A stretch of DNA of 64,000 nt, taken from the NCBI RefSeq assembly GCF_003416895.1, contig NZ_QVIO01000003.1, positions 248,001 through 312,000 of the forward strand. Reading direction: 5' to 3'. Positions 27,572 through 36,963 of this stretch are shown here, one piece after another (the first letter of the stretch is position 1; each line of letters opens with the position of its first letter). This DNA is from Duganella sp. BJB476. Lineage in GTDB: Bacteria; Pseudomonadota; Gammaproteobacteria; Burkholderiales; Burkholderiaceae_D. The notes beneath the pieces are model-generated. The model saw only the letters and a program-made list of their open reading frames with translations. It ran no database searches and was not told the origin of the DNA. Position numbers and translations under genes: made by a program.

Positions 27572-27598
27572 AAAGCGGACGTCGACGACGTCTGCTTT
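27572..27598 (+). terminator. hairpin after hexR
   Basis: AAAGCGGACGT at 27572-27582 and ACGTCTGCTTT at 27588-27598 form an 11-bp stem (one G-U pair) with a 5-base loop, 5 bases after the hexR stop. The U-run is short (CTTTGC), so termination may be partial or need Rho. Confidence 0.65.
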
Positions 27599-27667
27599 GC
27601 TGCAAAGCGTCCACATCAAGGCCGCGATAAGCTGGCGGTTGTTCTAACCTCCGGCTCTTTTTCCCAC

Positions 27668-28162
27668 ATGGACTACATCGGCGTCAGCGGCTTGGTCGTT
27701 TCCATCGCCGGGTTTGCCCTGTCGCTGTGGCAAATCGGCAAAGCGAGAACGGCTGCCGAGGCTGCAACGACTGCCGCCAGGGAGGCCGTTGCAGCCGTGC
27801 GCGCGATTCATGCAGTTGCCGACATCCAGGAAATTTGCGGCCGCTCCCGCAACCTATTGCATCTAGTCCGAGCCGGAAACATAGAAGCAGCCGCAACCGC
27901 AGCATTCGAACTCCGTGAACTGGTCGCCCGGTTTCATGCGACTGATGCCGCGCACCGGTTGGCAAGCGCAGAAACATGGCGGCAAGCATTCGACAGTCTG
28001 TGTTCGATACACGATAGATTTGAGACCGCAGCTATGGTAAAAACTCTTCATCATGACGAGCGCAAAACCTCGCTACACGAGATATCTCAGCTCCATACCC
28101 AGTTCAGCACTTTCGCGGCAGCCGCTGCGGATACAGGAGTCAATCATGACAATTCCCATTGA
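27668..28162 (+). CDS. hypothetical protein with N-terminal membrane anchor
   Basis: 164 residues. Residues about 4-24 (YIGVSGLVVSIAGFALSLWQIG) form one membrane helix, followed by an Ala-rich helical, probably coiled-coil region (AAEAATTAAREAVAAVRAIHA) and a helical C-terminus. The shape, one helix plus coiled coil, is seen in many small unknown proteins of accessory regions. I do not recognise a family. It overlaps the next gene by 17 bases, and both have lower GC than the flanking sugar genes, hinting at acquisition as a pair. Confidence 0.65.
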   Translation: MDYIGVSGLVVSIAGFALSLWQIGKARTAAEAATTAAREAVAAVRAIHAVADIQEICGRSRNLLHLVRAGNIEAAATAAFELRELVARFHATDAAHRLASAETWRQAFDSLCSIHDRFETAAMVKTLHHDERKTSLHEISQLHTQFSTFAAAAADTGVNHDNSH

Positions 28163-28508
28163 ATACCAAGATATTATTGCAGGGCTCTCAAAAGCAACAA
28201 ATGAAGAGCGCATCAGATGGACCTTGGAACAATTTGGTTTGGAATTCGAGGTGGCCGGCTTCAAACTTGTTCTCGATATAGGCAATGATTACGAACGCAA
28301 GCTGGCATACGTAACGTTCGCGCTCACAGAAAAGAACGGAAAAATGCTGGACATCTGGCGCGTCGATGAAGGGTCTGAGGAATATGACTTTTTGTACGAC
28401 ATGTATCTGCGGGCCAGGCGCAAGGCATTGGGCATTCCCCAACGTCTGGACAGTATCAGGGAGGAACTCAGGAAATCGAACATTCTCGGCCAGGACATCC
28501 CCGCTTAA
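28146..28508 (+). CDS. hypothetical protein
   Basis: 120 residues from the ATG at 28146, which has CAGGAG 7 bases upstream; the frame is open further up but there it is out of keeping with a gene start. Soluble, charged, with FEVAGFKLVLDIGNDYERKLAYVTFALTE-type alternating strands and a C-terminal helix rich in Arg/Lys. Not recognised. It overlaps the membrane-anchored unknown gene upstream by 17 bases, so the two are translated together. Confidence 0.68.
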   Translation: MTIPIEYQDIIAGLSKATNEERIRWTLEQFGLEFEVAGFKLVLDIGNDYERKLAYVTFALTEKNGKMLDIWRVDEGSEEYDFLYDMYLRARRKALGIPQRLDSIREELRKSNILGQDIPA

Positions 28509-28535
28509 TCCTCACCCGGCATCCGGATGCATCCC

Positions 28536-29678
28536 TTATTTGGCCACAGGCTTTTCCAGTGTATCCCAGTGATAGGCCGTCGCGACACGGTCGGCGATCT
28601 GGTTCATCAATGCCATGCCATTGTCGCCGTTGGCCATGATGACCACGCCGTACCCTTTGCGAACATGCCCGCTGATCCAGGCGCGATAGCCCCAGTTCGA
28701 CCCGCTGTGCGTGAAATACCAGCCGTCGCCACGCTGGCCTAGCGTCAGGCCCACCGCGTATGGTCCCACGCCCGCCGGCGACAGCATCTCCCTGGCGTAT
28801 CGCGGCTCCAGCACCATGCCTTTCGCACCGCGCAGGCCGGTCTGTATCTCGATGATGAATTTCGCCAGATCGCTCGGTGTGGTCCATAAGCCGGCGGCGG
28901 CCTGCTCCGGGTAGAGCTTCCACGGCGCCTCCATGCGGCGCCCCTGCGCATCGTGCGCCAGGGCCGCATAGCTTGGCTGTTCGAAGGAACTGTTGGACAT
29001 CCTCAGCGGCGCCAGCACAGTCGACTGCATCAAGCGTTCAAACGGCAAGCCGGTCAATTCCGTCAGCGCCAGTTGCATGATGACCAGTCCACCGCCAGAG
29101 TATTTATAGGCCTCGAAGGGCGCGCGCGCGAAGACCACCTTGCCGACGTTCGATGGCGAACGGCCGTCGAGTATCTGCACCAGCGAAGGCAACGGCGCAC
29201 CCGGTGCGTAGCCGGGAAAGCCAAATCCATCATCCGCGCCCGACGTGTGGCTGAACAGCGAACGCGGCGTGACCGCCTGCGTCCGCGTCAACTCCGACGC
29301 GGGCACACGCCATGACTTCAGCATGGTGTTGACGTCGGCGTCGAGATCAAGTTTGTGTTCCTGCACCAGGCGCATGGCGGCCAGCGCCGTCACGGGCTTG
29401 CTGATGGACGCCGCCTGGAAGCGGGTTTCCGTATCCACCAGGCGCCCGGTTTCCATGTCGGCGACGCCATATCCCTTCGCCCAATGCAGTTTGAAATCCT
29501 TGATGACCGCGATGCTGACGCCGGGGACGTGCAGCCGTTCCATCAATGCCGGCAAACTCTGCGCATCGAGCGGCGCCTCGACGCGCGCCATCAGCAATCC
29601 GGCCTCATCCTGGGCTCGGGCGACGCTCATCGATAGCGCAAAGCAGGCCAGGCAGATCCGCACGAAACAGCGAGTCAT
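28536..29678 (-). CDS. serine hydrolase, beta-lactamase class C / EstB-like
   Basis: 380 residues from the ATG at 29678, chosen for AAAGGA upstream; an in-frame ATG five codons earlier is less likely. A signal peptide ends near SVARA. Catalytic motifs: SISK (S91 to K94, the SxxK nucleophile), a Tyr motif YSG in KYSGGGLVIM in place of YxN, and HSG in FTHSGSNWGYRA in place of KTG. This set is typical of esterase or D-aminopeptidase-like members, not of resistance enzymes, so antibiotic hydrolysis should not be assumed. It stands alone and divergent from tal. Confidence 0.87.
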   Translation of the reverse strand: MTRCFVRICLACFALSMSVARAQDEAGLLMARVEAPLDAQSLPALMERLHVPGVSIAVIKDFKLHWAKGYGVADMETGRLVDTETRFQAASISKPVTALAAMRLVQEHKLDLDADVNTMLKSWRVPASELTRTQAVTPRSLFSHTSGADDGFGFPGYAPGAPLPSLVQILDGRSPSNVGKVVFARAPFEAYKYSGGGLVIMQLALTELTGLPFERLMQSTVLAPLRMSNSSFEQPSYAALAHDAQGRRMEAPWKLYPEQAAAGLWTTPSDLAKFIIEIQTGLRGAKGMVLEPRYAREMLSPAGVGPYAVGLTLGQRGDGWYFTHSGSNWGYRAWISGHVRKGYGVVIMANGDNGMALMNQIADRVATAYHWDTLEKPVAK

Positions 29679-29864
29679 CAGTATTCCTTTCACATTGCCA
29701 GCAATATAACATCGACGCCATGACGGCGCCGCATTGCCTAAACGGCAAACTGAGCTTTATTGCGTGTCAATATAGAGACTGTTGAATTTCGCATTCTTTA
29801 ACAATTGTTCATGGTTGAGTACAATAAGGCAAGCCTCACTCCCCTTAACCGACTGGCAGCGCAC

Positions 29865-30800
29865 ATGAACCAACTCGAACAGCTCAAGAAATTCACCACC
29901 GTAGTCGCCGACACCGGCGATTTCCAGTCCATCCAGGCCTACACCCCGCGCGACGCCACCACCAACCCTTCGCTGATCCTGAAGGCGGTGCAGAAGGACG
30001 AGTACAAGCCGCTGCTGGAAAAAGCCGTGCGCGACAACCTCGACAACTCGATCGCCGAGACCATCGACCACCTGCTGATCGCCTTCGGCAAGCAGATCCT
30101 GCGCATCATCCCGGGCCGCGTATCGACCGAAATCGACGCCCGCCTGTCGTTCGACGTCGAAGGCTCGGTGGCCAAGGGCCGCGAGCTCATCAAGCTGTAC
30201 GAGCAGGCCGGCATCGAACGCGAGCGCGTGCTGATCAAGATGGCCGCCACCTGGGAGGGCATCCGCGCCGCCGAGATCCTGGAAAAAGAAGGCATCCACT
30301 GCAACATGACCCTGCTGTTCTCGCTGGGCCAGGCCATCGCCTGCGCCGAAGCGGGCGCGCAGCTGATCTCGCCGTTCGTCGGCCGCATCTACGACTGGTA
30401 TAAAAAATCCACCGGCATCGACTACGTCGGCGCCGAAGATCCGGGCGTGCAGTCGGTCAAGCGCATCTACAACTACTATCGCAAGTTCGGCTACAAAACC
30501 GAAGTGATGGGCGCGAGCTTCCGCAACACCGGCCAGATCCTGGAACTGGCCGGCTGCGACCTGCTCACCATCAGCCCCGACCTGCTGCAAAAGCTGGCCG
30601 ACACCAACGCCCCGGTCGAACGCAAGCTGAGCGCCGAGAGCGCACCGGCCGCCGGCATCATCAAGCTGTCGCAGGACGAGAAGACCTTCCGCTTCCAGCT
30701 GAACGAAGACCAGATGGCTTCCGAGAAACTGGGCGAAGGCATCCGCGCCTTCTGCGCCGACTCGGGCAAGCTGAAGCAAATCATCTCCGGCATGCGCTGA
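29865..30800 (+). CDS. tal: transaldolase
   Basis: 311 residues from the ATG at 29865, where homology ([20 protein letters not shown]) begins; the earlier ATG at 29805 adds an unlike tail. Transfers dihydroxyacetone units between sugar phosphates in the non-oxidative pentose phosphate path. [12 protein letters not shown] is the first family signature; the Schiff-base Lys is in [12 protein letters not shown], and [18 protein letters not shown] is also typical. No HexR-type site was found upstream, so it may not belong to that regulon. A strong terminator follows. Confidence 0.95.
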   Translation: MNQLEQLKKFTTVVADTGDFQSIQAYTPRDATTNPSLILKAVQKDEYKPLLEKAVRDNLDNSIAETIDHLLIAFGKQILRIIPGRVSTEIDARLSFDVEGSVAKGRELIKLYEQAGIERERVLIKMAATWEGIRAAEILEKEGIHCNMTLLFSLGQAIACAEAGAQLISPFVGRIYDWYKKSTGIDYVGAEDPGVQSVKRIYNYYRKFGYKTEVMGASFRNTGQILELAGCDLLTISPDLLQKLADTNAPVERKLSAESAPAAGIIKLSQDEKTFRFQLNEDQMASEKLGEGIRAFCADSGKLKQIISGMR

Positions 30801-30822
30801 TCCAGCGCCGGCCAGGATGGGA

Positions 30823-30862
30823 AAGCGGTAACGCGGCGTAGGCCGTGTTACCGCTTTTTTGT
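30823..30862 (+). terminator. Rho-independent terminator of tal
   Basis: AAGCGGTAAC (30823-30832) pairs with GTTACCGCTT (30847-30856) in a perfect 10-bp stem, and the T-run TTTTTTGTTTT follows directly. It insulates tal from the downstream efflux operon. Confidence 0.93.
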
Positions 30863-30977
30863 TTTATATCTATACAAAACGTTACATAACTAGCTGTATT
30901 ACAATATTGCAACCTCAGCCAGCCACCCCGCCTGGCCGATCAAGCGCACCATATAAAACTTTTTACGAGAACCGTCC

Positions 30978-32204
30978 ATGAGATTAGTACCTCGTTACAC
31001 TGCAATTGCCTCCGCCGTTTTCGCCTTATCCCTGCTGGCCGCCTGCGGCGACAAAGCAGCCGCTCCCGGCGCCCCGCCGCCCGCCACTGTCGCCGTGATC
31101 ACCGTCGCTCCCGCCGCCGTCACCCTCAGCACCGAACTGCCGGGCCGCACGGAAGCGTCGCGCATCGCGCAGGTGCGCGCGCGCACGGCCGGCATCGTGC
31201 TGCAGCGGGTGTTCAAGGAAGGCGGCGACGTCAAGGCCGGCGAGGTACTGTTCCGCATCGATCCCGCCAGCTTCCAGGCTTCCTACGACAGCGCGCAGGC
31301 GGCCGTCGCCAAGGCCGAGGCCAACCTGGCCCAGGCCGATTTAAAGGTAAAACGATATAAACCGTTATTGGCGGCGCAAGCCGTCAGCCAGCAGGAATAC
31401 GACGACGCCGTCACCGCGCAGAAGCAGGCCGCCGCCGACCTGGCCACGTCCAAGGCCGCGCGCACCAACGCCGGCCTGACGCTGGGCTACGCCACCGTGA
31501 CTTCGCCGATCTCCGGTCGCATCGGCCGTGCGCTGGTGACCGAGGGCGCGCTGGTGGGACAAGGCGAAGCGACGCCGATGGCCACCGTGCAGACACTGGA
31601 CCCGATCTACGTCACCATCACCCAGTCGTCGACCGAGCTGCTGCAACTGCAACGCGCGCTCGCCAGCGGCAAGATCAAGGGCGCCGGCAAGAACGAGGCG
31701 CGCGTCACACTGGTCACCGAAGACGGCCAGGCCTACCCGCAGGCGGGCAAGCTGCTGTTCTCGGACGTGTCGGTGGACGAGAGCACCGGCGCGGTATCGA
31801 TGCGCGCCGAGTTCCCGAATCCTCAACGCACCCTGCTGCCGGGCATGTACGTGCGCGCGCGGCTGGACCAGGGCGTCAACGACGCCGCCATCACCGTGCC
31901 GCAGCAGGCCGTGGTACGCAGCCCTGAAGGCTCGTCGGTGCTGATCGTCGGCGCCGACAACAAGGTGCTGGCGCAGCCGGTCACCGCCACCGCCAACGAT
32001 GGCCAGAACTGGGTGGTCAGCTCCGGCCTCAAAGGCGGCGAGCGCATCGTGGTGGAAGGCTTCCAGAAGGCCAAGCCCGGCGCCACGGTCAATCCGCAGC
32101 CGTGGAAAGGTCCCGCCGGCGCAGCTCCGGCTCCAGCCCCGGCCCCGGCCCCGGCCCCGGCATCCGCTTCCGCCGCCGCATCCGATCGCGGCACCGCCAA
32201 ATAA
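30978..32204 (+). CDS. RND efflux periplasmic adaptor subunit (AcrA/MexA-like)
   Basis: 408 residues. Lipoprotein signal LSLLAACGDK (Cys at about residue 23) anchors it to the inner membrane. It has the biotinyl-lipoyl-like halves (VRARTAGIVLQRVFKEGGDVKAGEVLF and ATVTSPISGRIGRALVTEGALV), the alpha-hairpin between them (YDSAQAAVAKAEANLAQADLKVKRY) and the beta-barrel/MP domains. The extreme C-terminus is a run of Ala-Pro pairs encoded by GGCCCC hexamers. First gene of a complete pump operon; no regulator gene is adjacent. Confidence 0.93.
   Translation: MRLVPRYTAIASAVFALSLLAACGDKAAAPGAPPPATVAVITVAPAAVTLSTELPGRTEASRIAQVRARTAGIVLQRVFKEGGDVKAGEVLFRIDPASFQASYDSAQAAVAKAEANLAQADLKVKRYKPLLAAQAVSQQEYDDAVTAQKQAAADLATSKAARTNAGLTLGYATVTSPISGRIGRALVTEGALVGQGEATPMATVQTLDPIYVTITQSSTELLQLQRALASGKIKGAGKNEARVTLVTEDGQAYPQAGKLLFSDVSVDESTGAVSMRAEFPNPQRTLLPGMYVRARLDQGVNDAAITVPQQAVVRSPEGSSVLIVGADNKVLAQPVTATANDGQNWVVSSGLKGGERIVVEGFQKAKPGATVNPQPWKGPAGAAPAPAPAPAPAPASASAAASDRGTAK
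32137..32160 (+). repeat. CCCCGG hexamer array at the 3' end of the adaptor gene
   Basis: Four exact tandem CCCCGG units encode alternating Pro-Ala residues near the end of the adaptor. Unit length is a multiple of three, so changes in copy number would lengthen or shorten the tail without shifting the frame. Confidence 0.8.
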
Positions 32205-32216
32205 CAGGGAGTCCCG

Positions 32217-35200
32217 ATGGCCAAGTTTTTCATCGATCGCCCCGTGTTTGCGTGGGTGATCGCACTCTTCATACTGCTGGGCGGGATGCTGGCGATCACG
32301 GTATTGCCCGTGTCGCAGTACCCAACCATCGCGCCGCCATCGATCGTGGTGACGGCCAACTACCCCGGCGCCACCGCGCAGGTGCTGGACGACGCCGTCA
32401 CCAGCGTGATCGAACAGGAGATGAACGGTGCCGACGGCTTGCAGTACGTCGAATCGTCCAGTGAGGCCAGCGGCGCCGTCACCATCACCGTCACCTTCGT
32501 CCCCGGCACCAATCCGGACCTGGCGGCGGTCGACGTGCAGAACCGCATCAAGCGCGTGGAGTCGCGCCTGCCGGCCGCCGTCACGCAACAGGGCGTGCAG
32601 GTCAACAAGGCGCGTTCCAACATCCTGATGTTCGTCGGCCTGACCTCGACCGACGGCCGCCTCGACCCGACCGGCCTGGGCGACTACCTGGCCCGCAACG
32701 TGGTCAATGAAGTCAAGCGCATCCCTGGCGTGGGCCAGGCGCAGTTGTTCGGCACCGAACGGGCGATGCGCATCTGGGTCGATCCGGCCAAGTTGATCGG
32801 CCTGAAGATGACCATGGCCGACGTCACCGCCGCCATCCGCGCGCAGAACGCGCAGGTCACCTCCGGCACGCTGGGCGACTTGCCCAGCCCCGCCAAGCAG
32901 ACCTTCTCCGCGCCCATCGTGGTCACGGGCCAGCTGTCGTCCACCACCGAATTCGGCCAGATCGTGCTGCGCGCGAACCCGAACGGTTCGCTGGTGCGCC
33001 TGAAGGACGTGGCGCGCATCGAAATGGGCGGCGCCAGCTTCAACATCAACGCGCGCCTGAACGGCGCGCCGTTCTCCGCCATCGCGGTGCAGCTGTCCCT
33101 GACCGGCAACGCGCTGCAGACGGCGACCGCCGTGCGCGAGAAGATGGACCAACTGGCCAAGTACTTCCCGCCGGGGGTGAAGTACACCATCCCTTACGAC
33201 ACCTCGCTGTTCGTCAAGATCTCGATCGAGGAAGTGGTCAAGACGCTGCTGGAAGCGGTGCTGCTGGTGTTCCTGGTGATGTACCTGTTCCTGCAGAACT
33301 TCCGCTACACCCTGATCCCGACCATCGTGGTGCCGGTGGCGCTGATGGGCACCTTCGCGGCGATGCAGCTATTCGGCTTCTCGATCAACGTGCTGACCAT
33401 GTTCGGCATGGTGCTGGCGATCGGCATCCTGGTCGATGACGCCATCGTGGTGGTGGAAAACGTCGAGCGCATCATGAGCGAGGAAGGCTTGTCGCCGCGT
33501 GACGCCACCCGCAAGGCCATGGGCCAGATCACCGGCGCCATCATCGGCATCACGCTGGTGCTGATCGCCGTGTTCATTCCGATGGCCTTCTTCGGCGGCG
33601 CGGTCGGCGCGATCTACCGCCAGTTCTCGCTGGCGATGGTGTCGGCCATGCTGTTCTCGGCGCTGATGGCGCTGACCCTGACGCCGGCGCTGTGCGCCAC
33701 CATTCTGAAACCGGTGGAAGCCGGCCATCACCATGAGAAGAAAGGCTTCTTCGGCTGGTTCAACCGCAGGTTCGCGGTGACCGCCACCGGCTACCAGGGC
33801 GTGATCGCCAAGATGATCAAGCGCACCGGCCGTTACCTGGTGGTGTTCGCGCTGATCTGCGGCGTAGTGGGCTGGCTGTATGCGCGCCTGCCGTCGTCGT
33901 TCCTGCCGAACGAGGACCAGGGCTACCTGATCGCCAACGTGCAGCTGCCGGCAGGCGCTTCGACCAGCCGCACGCAGGCCGTGCTGGCGCAGGCCGACGC
34001 CTACTTCCGCAAGCAGCCGGGCGTGGCGCGCACCATCGCGGTGGCGGGCTTCAGCTTCTCCGGCAACGGCCAGAACGCCGGCCTGGTATTCATTCCGCTG
34101 ACGGACTGGAAGGAACGTGGCCCGGAACAGTCGGCGCAGGCGATCGCGCAGCGCGCGTTCGGCGCGCTGTCGAGCATCCCGGATGCGATCATCTTCCCGC
34201 TGTCGCCGCCGCCGATCCGCGAGCTGGGTAACGCCACCGGCATCACCGCGCGCCTGCAAGACCGCAGCGCGCTCGGTCACGATGCGCTGATCGCGGCGCG
34301 CAACCAGCTGCTCGGCATGGCCGGCAAGAGCGCCATCCTCAAGGGCCTGCGTCCCGAAGGACTGGAAGACGCGCCGCAGCTGCAGGTCGATATCGACCGC
34401 GAGAAGGCCAATGCGCTGGGCGTGACGTTCGCCGACATCAACGCGATGATGTCGACCGCGCTCGGCTCATCCTACGTCAACGACTTCGCCAGCAGCGGGC
34501 GCCAGCAGCGCGTGATCGTGCAGGCCGACGCGCCGCGCCGTTTGCAACCGGCGGACATCATGCAGCTCAACGTGCGCAGCGCGGCCGGCACGATGGTGCC
34601 GTTCTCCTCGTTCGCCACCTCGCACTGGATACAAGGTCCGGTGCAGCTGGTGCGCTACAACGGCTACCCAGCCATCAAGCTGACCGGCGACGCCGCGCCA
34701 GGCCGCTCGACCGGCGAGGCGATGGACGAACTGGAACGCCTGGCGGCGCAGCTGCCGCCGGGCTTCAGCATCGAATGGACCGGCCAGTCGCTGGAAGAGA
34801 AGACTTCCGGCTCGCAGGCGCCGATGCTGTTCGCGCTGTCGCTGCTGGCCGCCTTCCTGGTGCTGGCGGCGCTGTATGAAAGCGAATCGATTCCGGTGGC
34901 GGTGCTGCTGGTGGTGCCTCTGGGGATCCTGGGCGCGCTGCTGGGCGCCACCATGCGCGGGCTGCCGAACGATGTGTACTTCAAGGTCGGCCTGATTGCG
35001 ATTATCGGCCTGTCGGCCAAGAACGCGATCCTGATCATCGAATTCGCCAAGGACTTGCAGGCGCAGGGCAAGGGCCTGATCGAGGCGACGCTGGAGGCGG
35101 TGCACCTGCGCTTCCGGCCGATCATCATGACGTCGCTGGCCTTCATCCTCGGCGTGCTGCCGCTGGTGATCGCCACCGGCGCGGGATCGGCCAGCCAGCG

Positions 35201-35369
35201 CGCCATCGGCACCGGCGTGATGGGCGGCATGATCACGGCCACGGTGCTGGCGGTGTTCCTGGTGCCGGTGTTCTTCGTCGTGATCCGCAAGATCTTCAAG
35301 GGCAGCGAACGCCAGCGCAAACTGGCCGCACATGAAATGAACGATAAGAACCATGAAACCTATGATTAA
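32217..35369 (+). CDS. RND efflux transporter permease (AcrB/MexB-like, HAE1 family)
   Basis: 1050 residues, the normal HAE1 length. Starts MAKFFIDRPVFAWVIALFI, the typical first helix. Motifs include GILVDDAIVVVENVERIM in TM4 with the proton-relay Asp pair, PMAFFGGAVGAIYRQF, and the later GLSAKNAILIIEFAKD. Twelve membrane helices and two large periplasmic loops are visible. It exchanges protons for hydrophobic drugs, dyes or solvents in known homologues. It overlaps the outer-membrane gene by 17 bases, so pump parts are made together. Substrates cannot be told from sequence. Confidence 0.96.
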   Translation: MAKFFIDRPVFAWVIALFILLGGMLAITVLPVSQYPTIAPPSIVVTANYPGATAQVLDDAVTSVIEQEMNGADGLQYVESSSEASGAVTITVTFVPGTNPDLAAVDVQNRIKRVESRLPAAVTQQGVQVNKARSNILMFVGLTSTDGRLDPTGLGDYLARNVVNEVKRIPGVGQAQLFGTERAMRIWVDPAKLIGLKMTMADVTAAIRAQNAQVTSGTLGDLPSPAKQTFSAPIVVTGQLSSTTEFGQIVLRANPNGSLVRLKDVARIEMGGASFNINARLNGAPFSAIAVQLSLTGNALQTATAVREKMDQLAKYFPPGVKYTIPYDTSLFVKISIEEVVKTLLEAVLLVFLVMYLFLQNFRYTLIPTIVVPVALMGTFAAMQLFGFSINVLTMFGMVLAIGILVDDAIVVVENVERIMSEEGLSPRDATRKAMGQITGAIIGITLVLIAVFIPMAFFGGAVGAIYRQFSLAMVSAMLFSALMALTLTPALCATILKPVEAGHHHEKKGFFGWFNRRFAVTATGYQGVIAKMIKRTGRYLVVFALICGVVGWLYARLPSSFLPNEDQGYLIANVQLPAGASTSRTQAVLAQADAYFRKQPGVARTIAVAGFSFSGNGQNAGLVFIPLTDWKERGPEQSAQAIAQRAFGALSSIPDAIIFPLSPPPIRELGNATGITARLQDRSALGHDALIAARNQLLGMAGKSAILKGLRPEGLEDAPQLQVDIDREKANALGVTFADINAMMSTALGSSYVNDFASSGRQQRVIVQADAPRRLQPADIMQLNVRSAAGTMVPFSSFATSHWIQGPVQLVRYNGYPAIKLTGDAAPGRSTGEAMDELERLAAQLPPGFSIEWTGQSLEEKTSGSQAPMLFALSLLAAFLVLAALYESESIPVAVLLVVPLGILGALLGATMRGLPNDVYFKVGLIAIIGLSAKNAILIIEFAKDLQAQGKGLIEATLEAVHLRFRPIIMTSLAFILGVLPLVIATGAGSASQRAIGTGVMGGMITATVLAVFLVPVFFVVIRKIFKGSERQRKLAAHEMNDKNHETYD

Positions 35370-36867
35370 TTTTGCACATAAGCCCGCCCTGCCCCTGGCC
35401 GTGCTGGCGGCCTTGCTGTCTGCCTGCTCGCTGGCGCCGACCTACCAGCGTCCCGACGCGCCGGTGGCCGCCGCCTTCCCGGCCGACAGCGCCGGCGCCG
35501 CCGCGCGCACCAGCGTGCCGCTGCCGCTGGCGGCCGGCGCGCGCGACGCCGTCGATACCGGCTGGCGCGACTACTTCGCCGATCCGCGCCTGCAGCAGCT
35601 GATCGCCGCCGCGCTGGAAAACAACCGCGACCTGCGCACCGCCGCGCTGCGCATCGAGGAGGCGCGCGCGCAGTACGACATCCAGTCGGCCGACCGCCTG
35701 CCCAACCTCAACGCCAACGCGGCCGCCACCAAGGCCAAGACACCGGCCTTCCTGTCGCCGAGCGGCCAGACCACCATAGGCAAGCGCTATGACGCCGGGC
35801 TGGCGCTATCGGCCTTCGAGCTGGATTTCTTCGGCCGCGTGAAAAGCCTGAACGACGCCGCGCTGGCGGCCTACCTGGCCACCGACGAAGCGCGCCAGGC
35901 TGCGCAAATCAGCCTGGTGACGCAGGTGGCGCAAGCCTATTACACCGAGCGCGCCTACGCCGAGCAGTACGCGCTGGCGCAGCAGACCTACGATGCCCGC
36001 GCCCGCACCTACAAGTTGACGCAGCAACGCGCCGAAGTGGGCGCCTCGTCGCGCCTCGACCTGCGCTCCAACGAAACGCTGATGGAAACCGCGCGCGCCG
36101 CCGCGCTGACGCTGGCGCGCCAGCGCGCGCAGGCGGACAACGCCTTGACGCTGCTGGTCGGCCAACCGGCCAGCGCCGCCGTTGCCGCCACCGGCGCTAC
36201 CGCCGGCGCTGCGGTCGGTACTGGCGCCGGGTCGGGCACGGCCGCCGGCGCCATGCCGAGCGACCAGCAGATCGACACTCTGAGCGCGCTGCCGACCGGC
36301 CTGCCGTCGGACCTGCTGGCGCGCCGGCCCGACATCCGCGCCGCCGAGCAGCGATTAAAATCGGCCAACGCCAACATCGGCGCCGCGCGCGCCGCCTTCT
36401 TCCCGCGCATCAGCCTGACGGCCGCGCTGGGCAGCAGCAGCCCGTCGCTGAACGGCCTGTTCGACGGCGGCTCGGGCAGCTGGTCGTTCGCGCCGCAGCT
36501 GACCTTGCCGATCTTCGACGCCGGCCGCAACCGCGCCAACCTGGGCCTGGCCGAAGTGCGCAAGAACCTCGCCGTGGCCGACTACGAGAAGACCATCCAG
36601 ACCGCCTTCCGCGAAGTGGCCGACGCGCTGGCCGCGCGCGACTACCTGGGCGAGCAGGTGTCCGCACAGCGCGCCGTGCAGGAAGCACAGGCCGACCGCC
36701 TGAAGCTGCTGCAACTGCGCTTCGACAACGGCGTGGCCAGCTCGCTGGACGTGCTGGACGCGCAGCGCGAGCTGTTCAGCGCGCAGCAGACGCTGGTGCA
36801 GGCGCGCCTGCTGCGCACCACCAGCGCCATCGACCTGTACCGCGCCCTCGGCGGCGGCGTAAAATAA
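35353..36867 (+). CDS. RND efflux outer-membrane factor (OprM/NodT family lipoprotein)
   Basis: 504 residues. Lipoprotein signal LLSACSLAPTYQRPD with acylated Cys. Two OEP repeats with the long helical hairpins follow (NRDLRTAALRIEEARAQYDIQSADRLP, FFPRISLTAALGSSSPSLNGLF). An Ala/Gly/Thr-rich insert, AATGATAGAAVGTGAGSG, in the linker between repeats is longer than usual. It completes the tripartite pump. A long inverted repeat begins 5 bases after its stop. Confidence 0.94.
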   Translation: MKPMINFAHKPALPLAVLAALLSACSLAPTYQRPDAPVAAAFPADSAGAAARTSVPLPLAAGARDAVDTGWRDYFADPRLQQLIAAALENNRDLRTAALRIEEARAQYDIQSADRLPNLNANAAATKAKTPAFLSPSGQTTIGKRYDAGLALSAFELDFFGRVKSLNDAALAAYLATDEARQAAQISLVTQVAQAYYTERAYAEQYALAQQTYDARARTYKLTQQRAEVGASSRLDLRSNETLMETARAAALTLARQRAQADNALTLLVGQPASAAVAATGATAGAAVGTGAGSGTAAGAMPSDQQIDTLSALPTGLPSDLLARRPDIRAAEQRLKSANANIGAARAAFFPRISLTAALGSSSPSLNGLFDGGSGSWSFAPQLTLPIFDAGRNRANLGLAEVRKNLAVADYEKTIQTAFREVADALAARDYLGEQVSAQRAVQEAQADRLKLLQLRFDNGVASSLDVLDAQRELFSAQQTLVQARLLRTTSAIDLYRALGGGVK

Positions 36868-36871
36868 CCCG

Positions 36872-36955
36872 GGGGTCAAGTCTGACATTCGGACACGAGC
36901 TCCACCGTAACGGCCACTACGGCAGAGTTCGTGTCCGAATGTCAGACTTGACCCC
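36872..36955. repeat. long perfect inverted repeat (27-bp arms), palindromic element
   Basis: Arm 36872-36898 (GGGGTCAAGTCTGACATTCG then GACACGA) is the exact reverse complement of 36929-36955. The 30-base centre holds a further stem CCGTA (36905-36909) / TACGG (36918-36922), and GCTC / GAGT extends the arms with a G-U pair. There is no T-run, so it is not a classical terminator. Size and build fit a REP/BIME-like dispersed palindrome. It abuts the stop of the outer-membrane gene and ends 8 bases before the patatin ATG, and it could form a transcript-blocking hairpin. Confidence 0.92.
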
Positions 36956-36963
36956 AATTGAAT

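Noticed and set aside
28536..29678. Class C beta-lactamase (resistance gene)
   Set aside because: YSG and HSG replace the YxN and KTG motifs of true AmpC enzymes; esterase/peptidase type is more likely.
32137..32160. Phase-variable repeat in the efflux adaptor
   Set aside because: The unit is six bases, so copy changes keep the frame; only tail length would vary.
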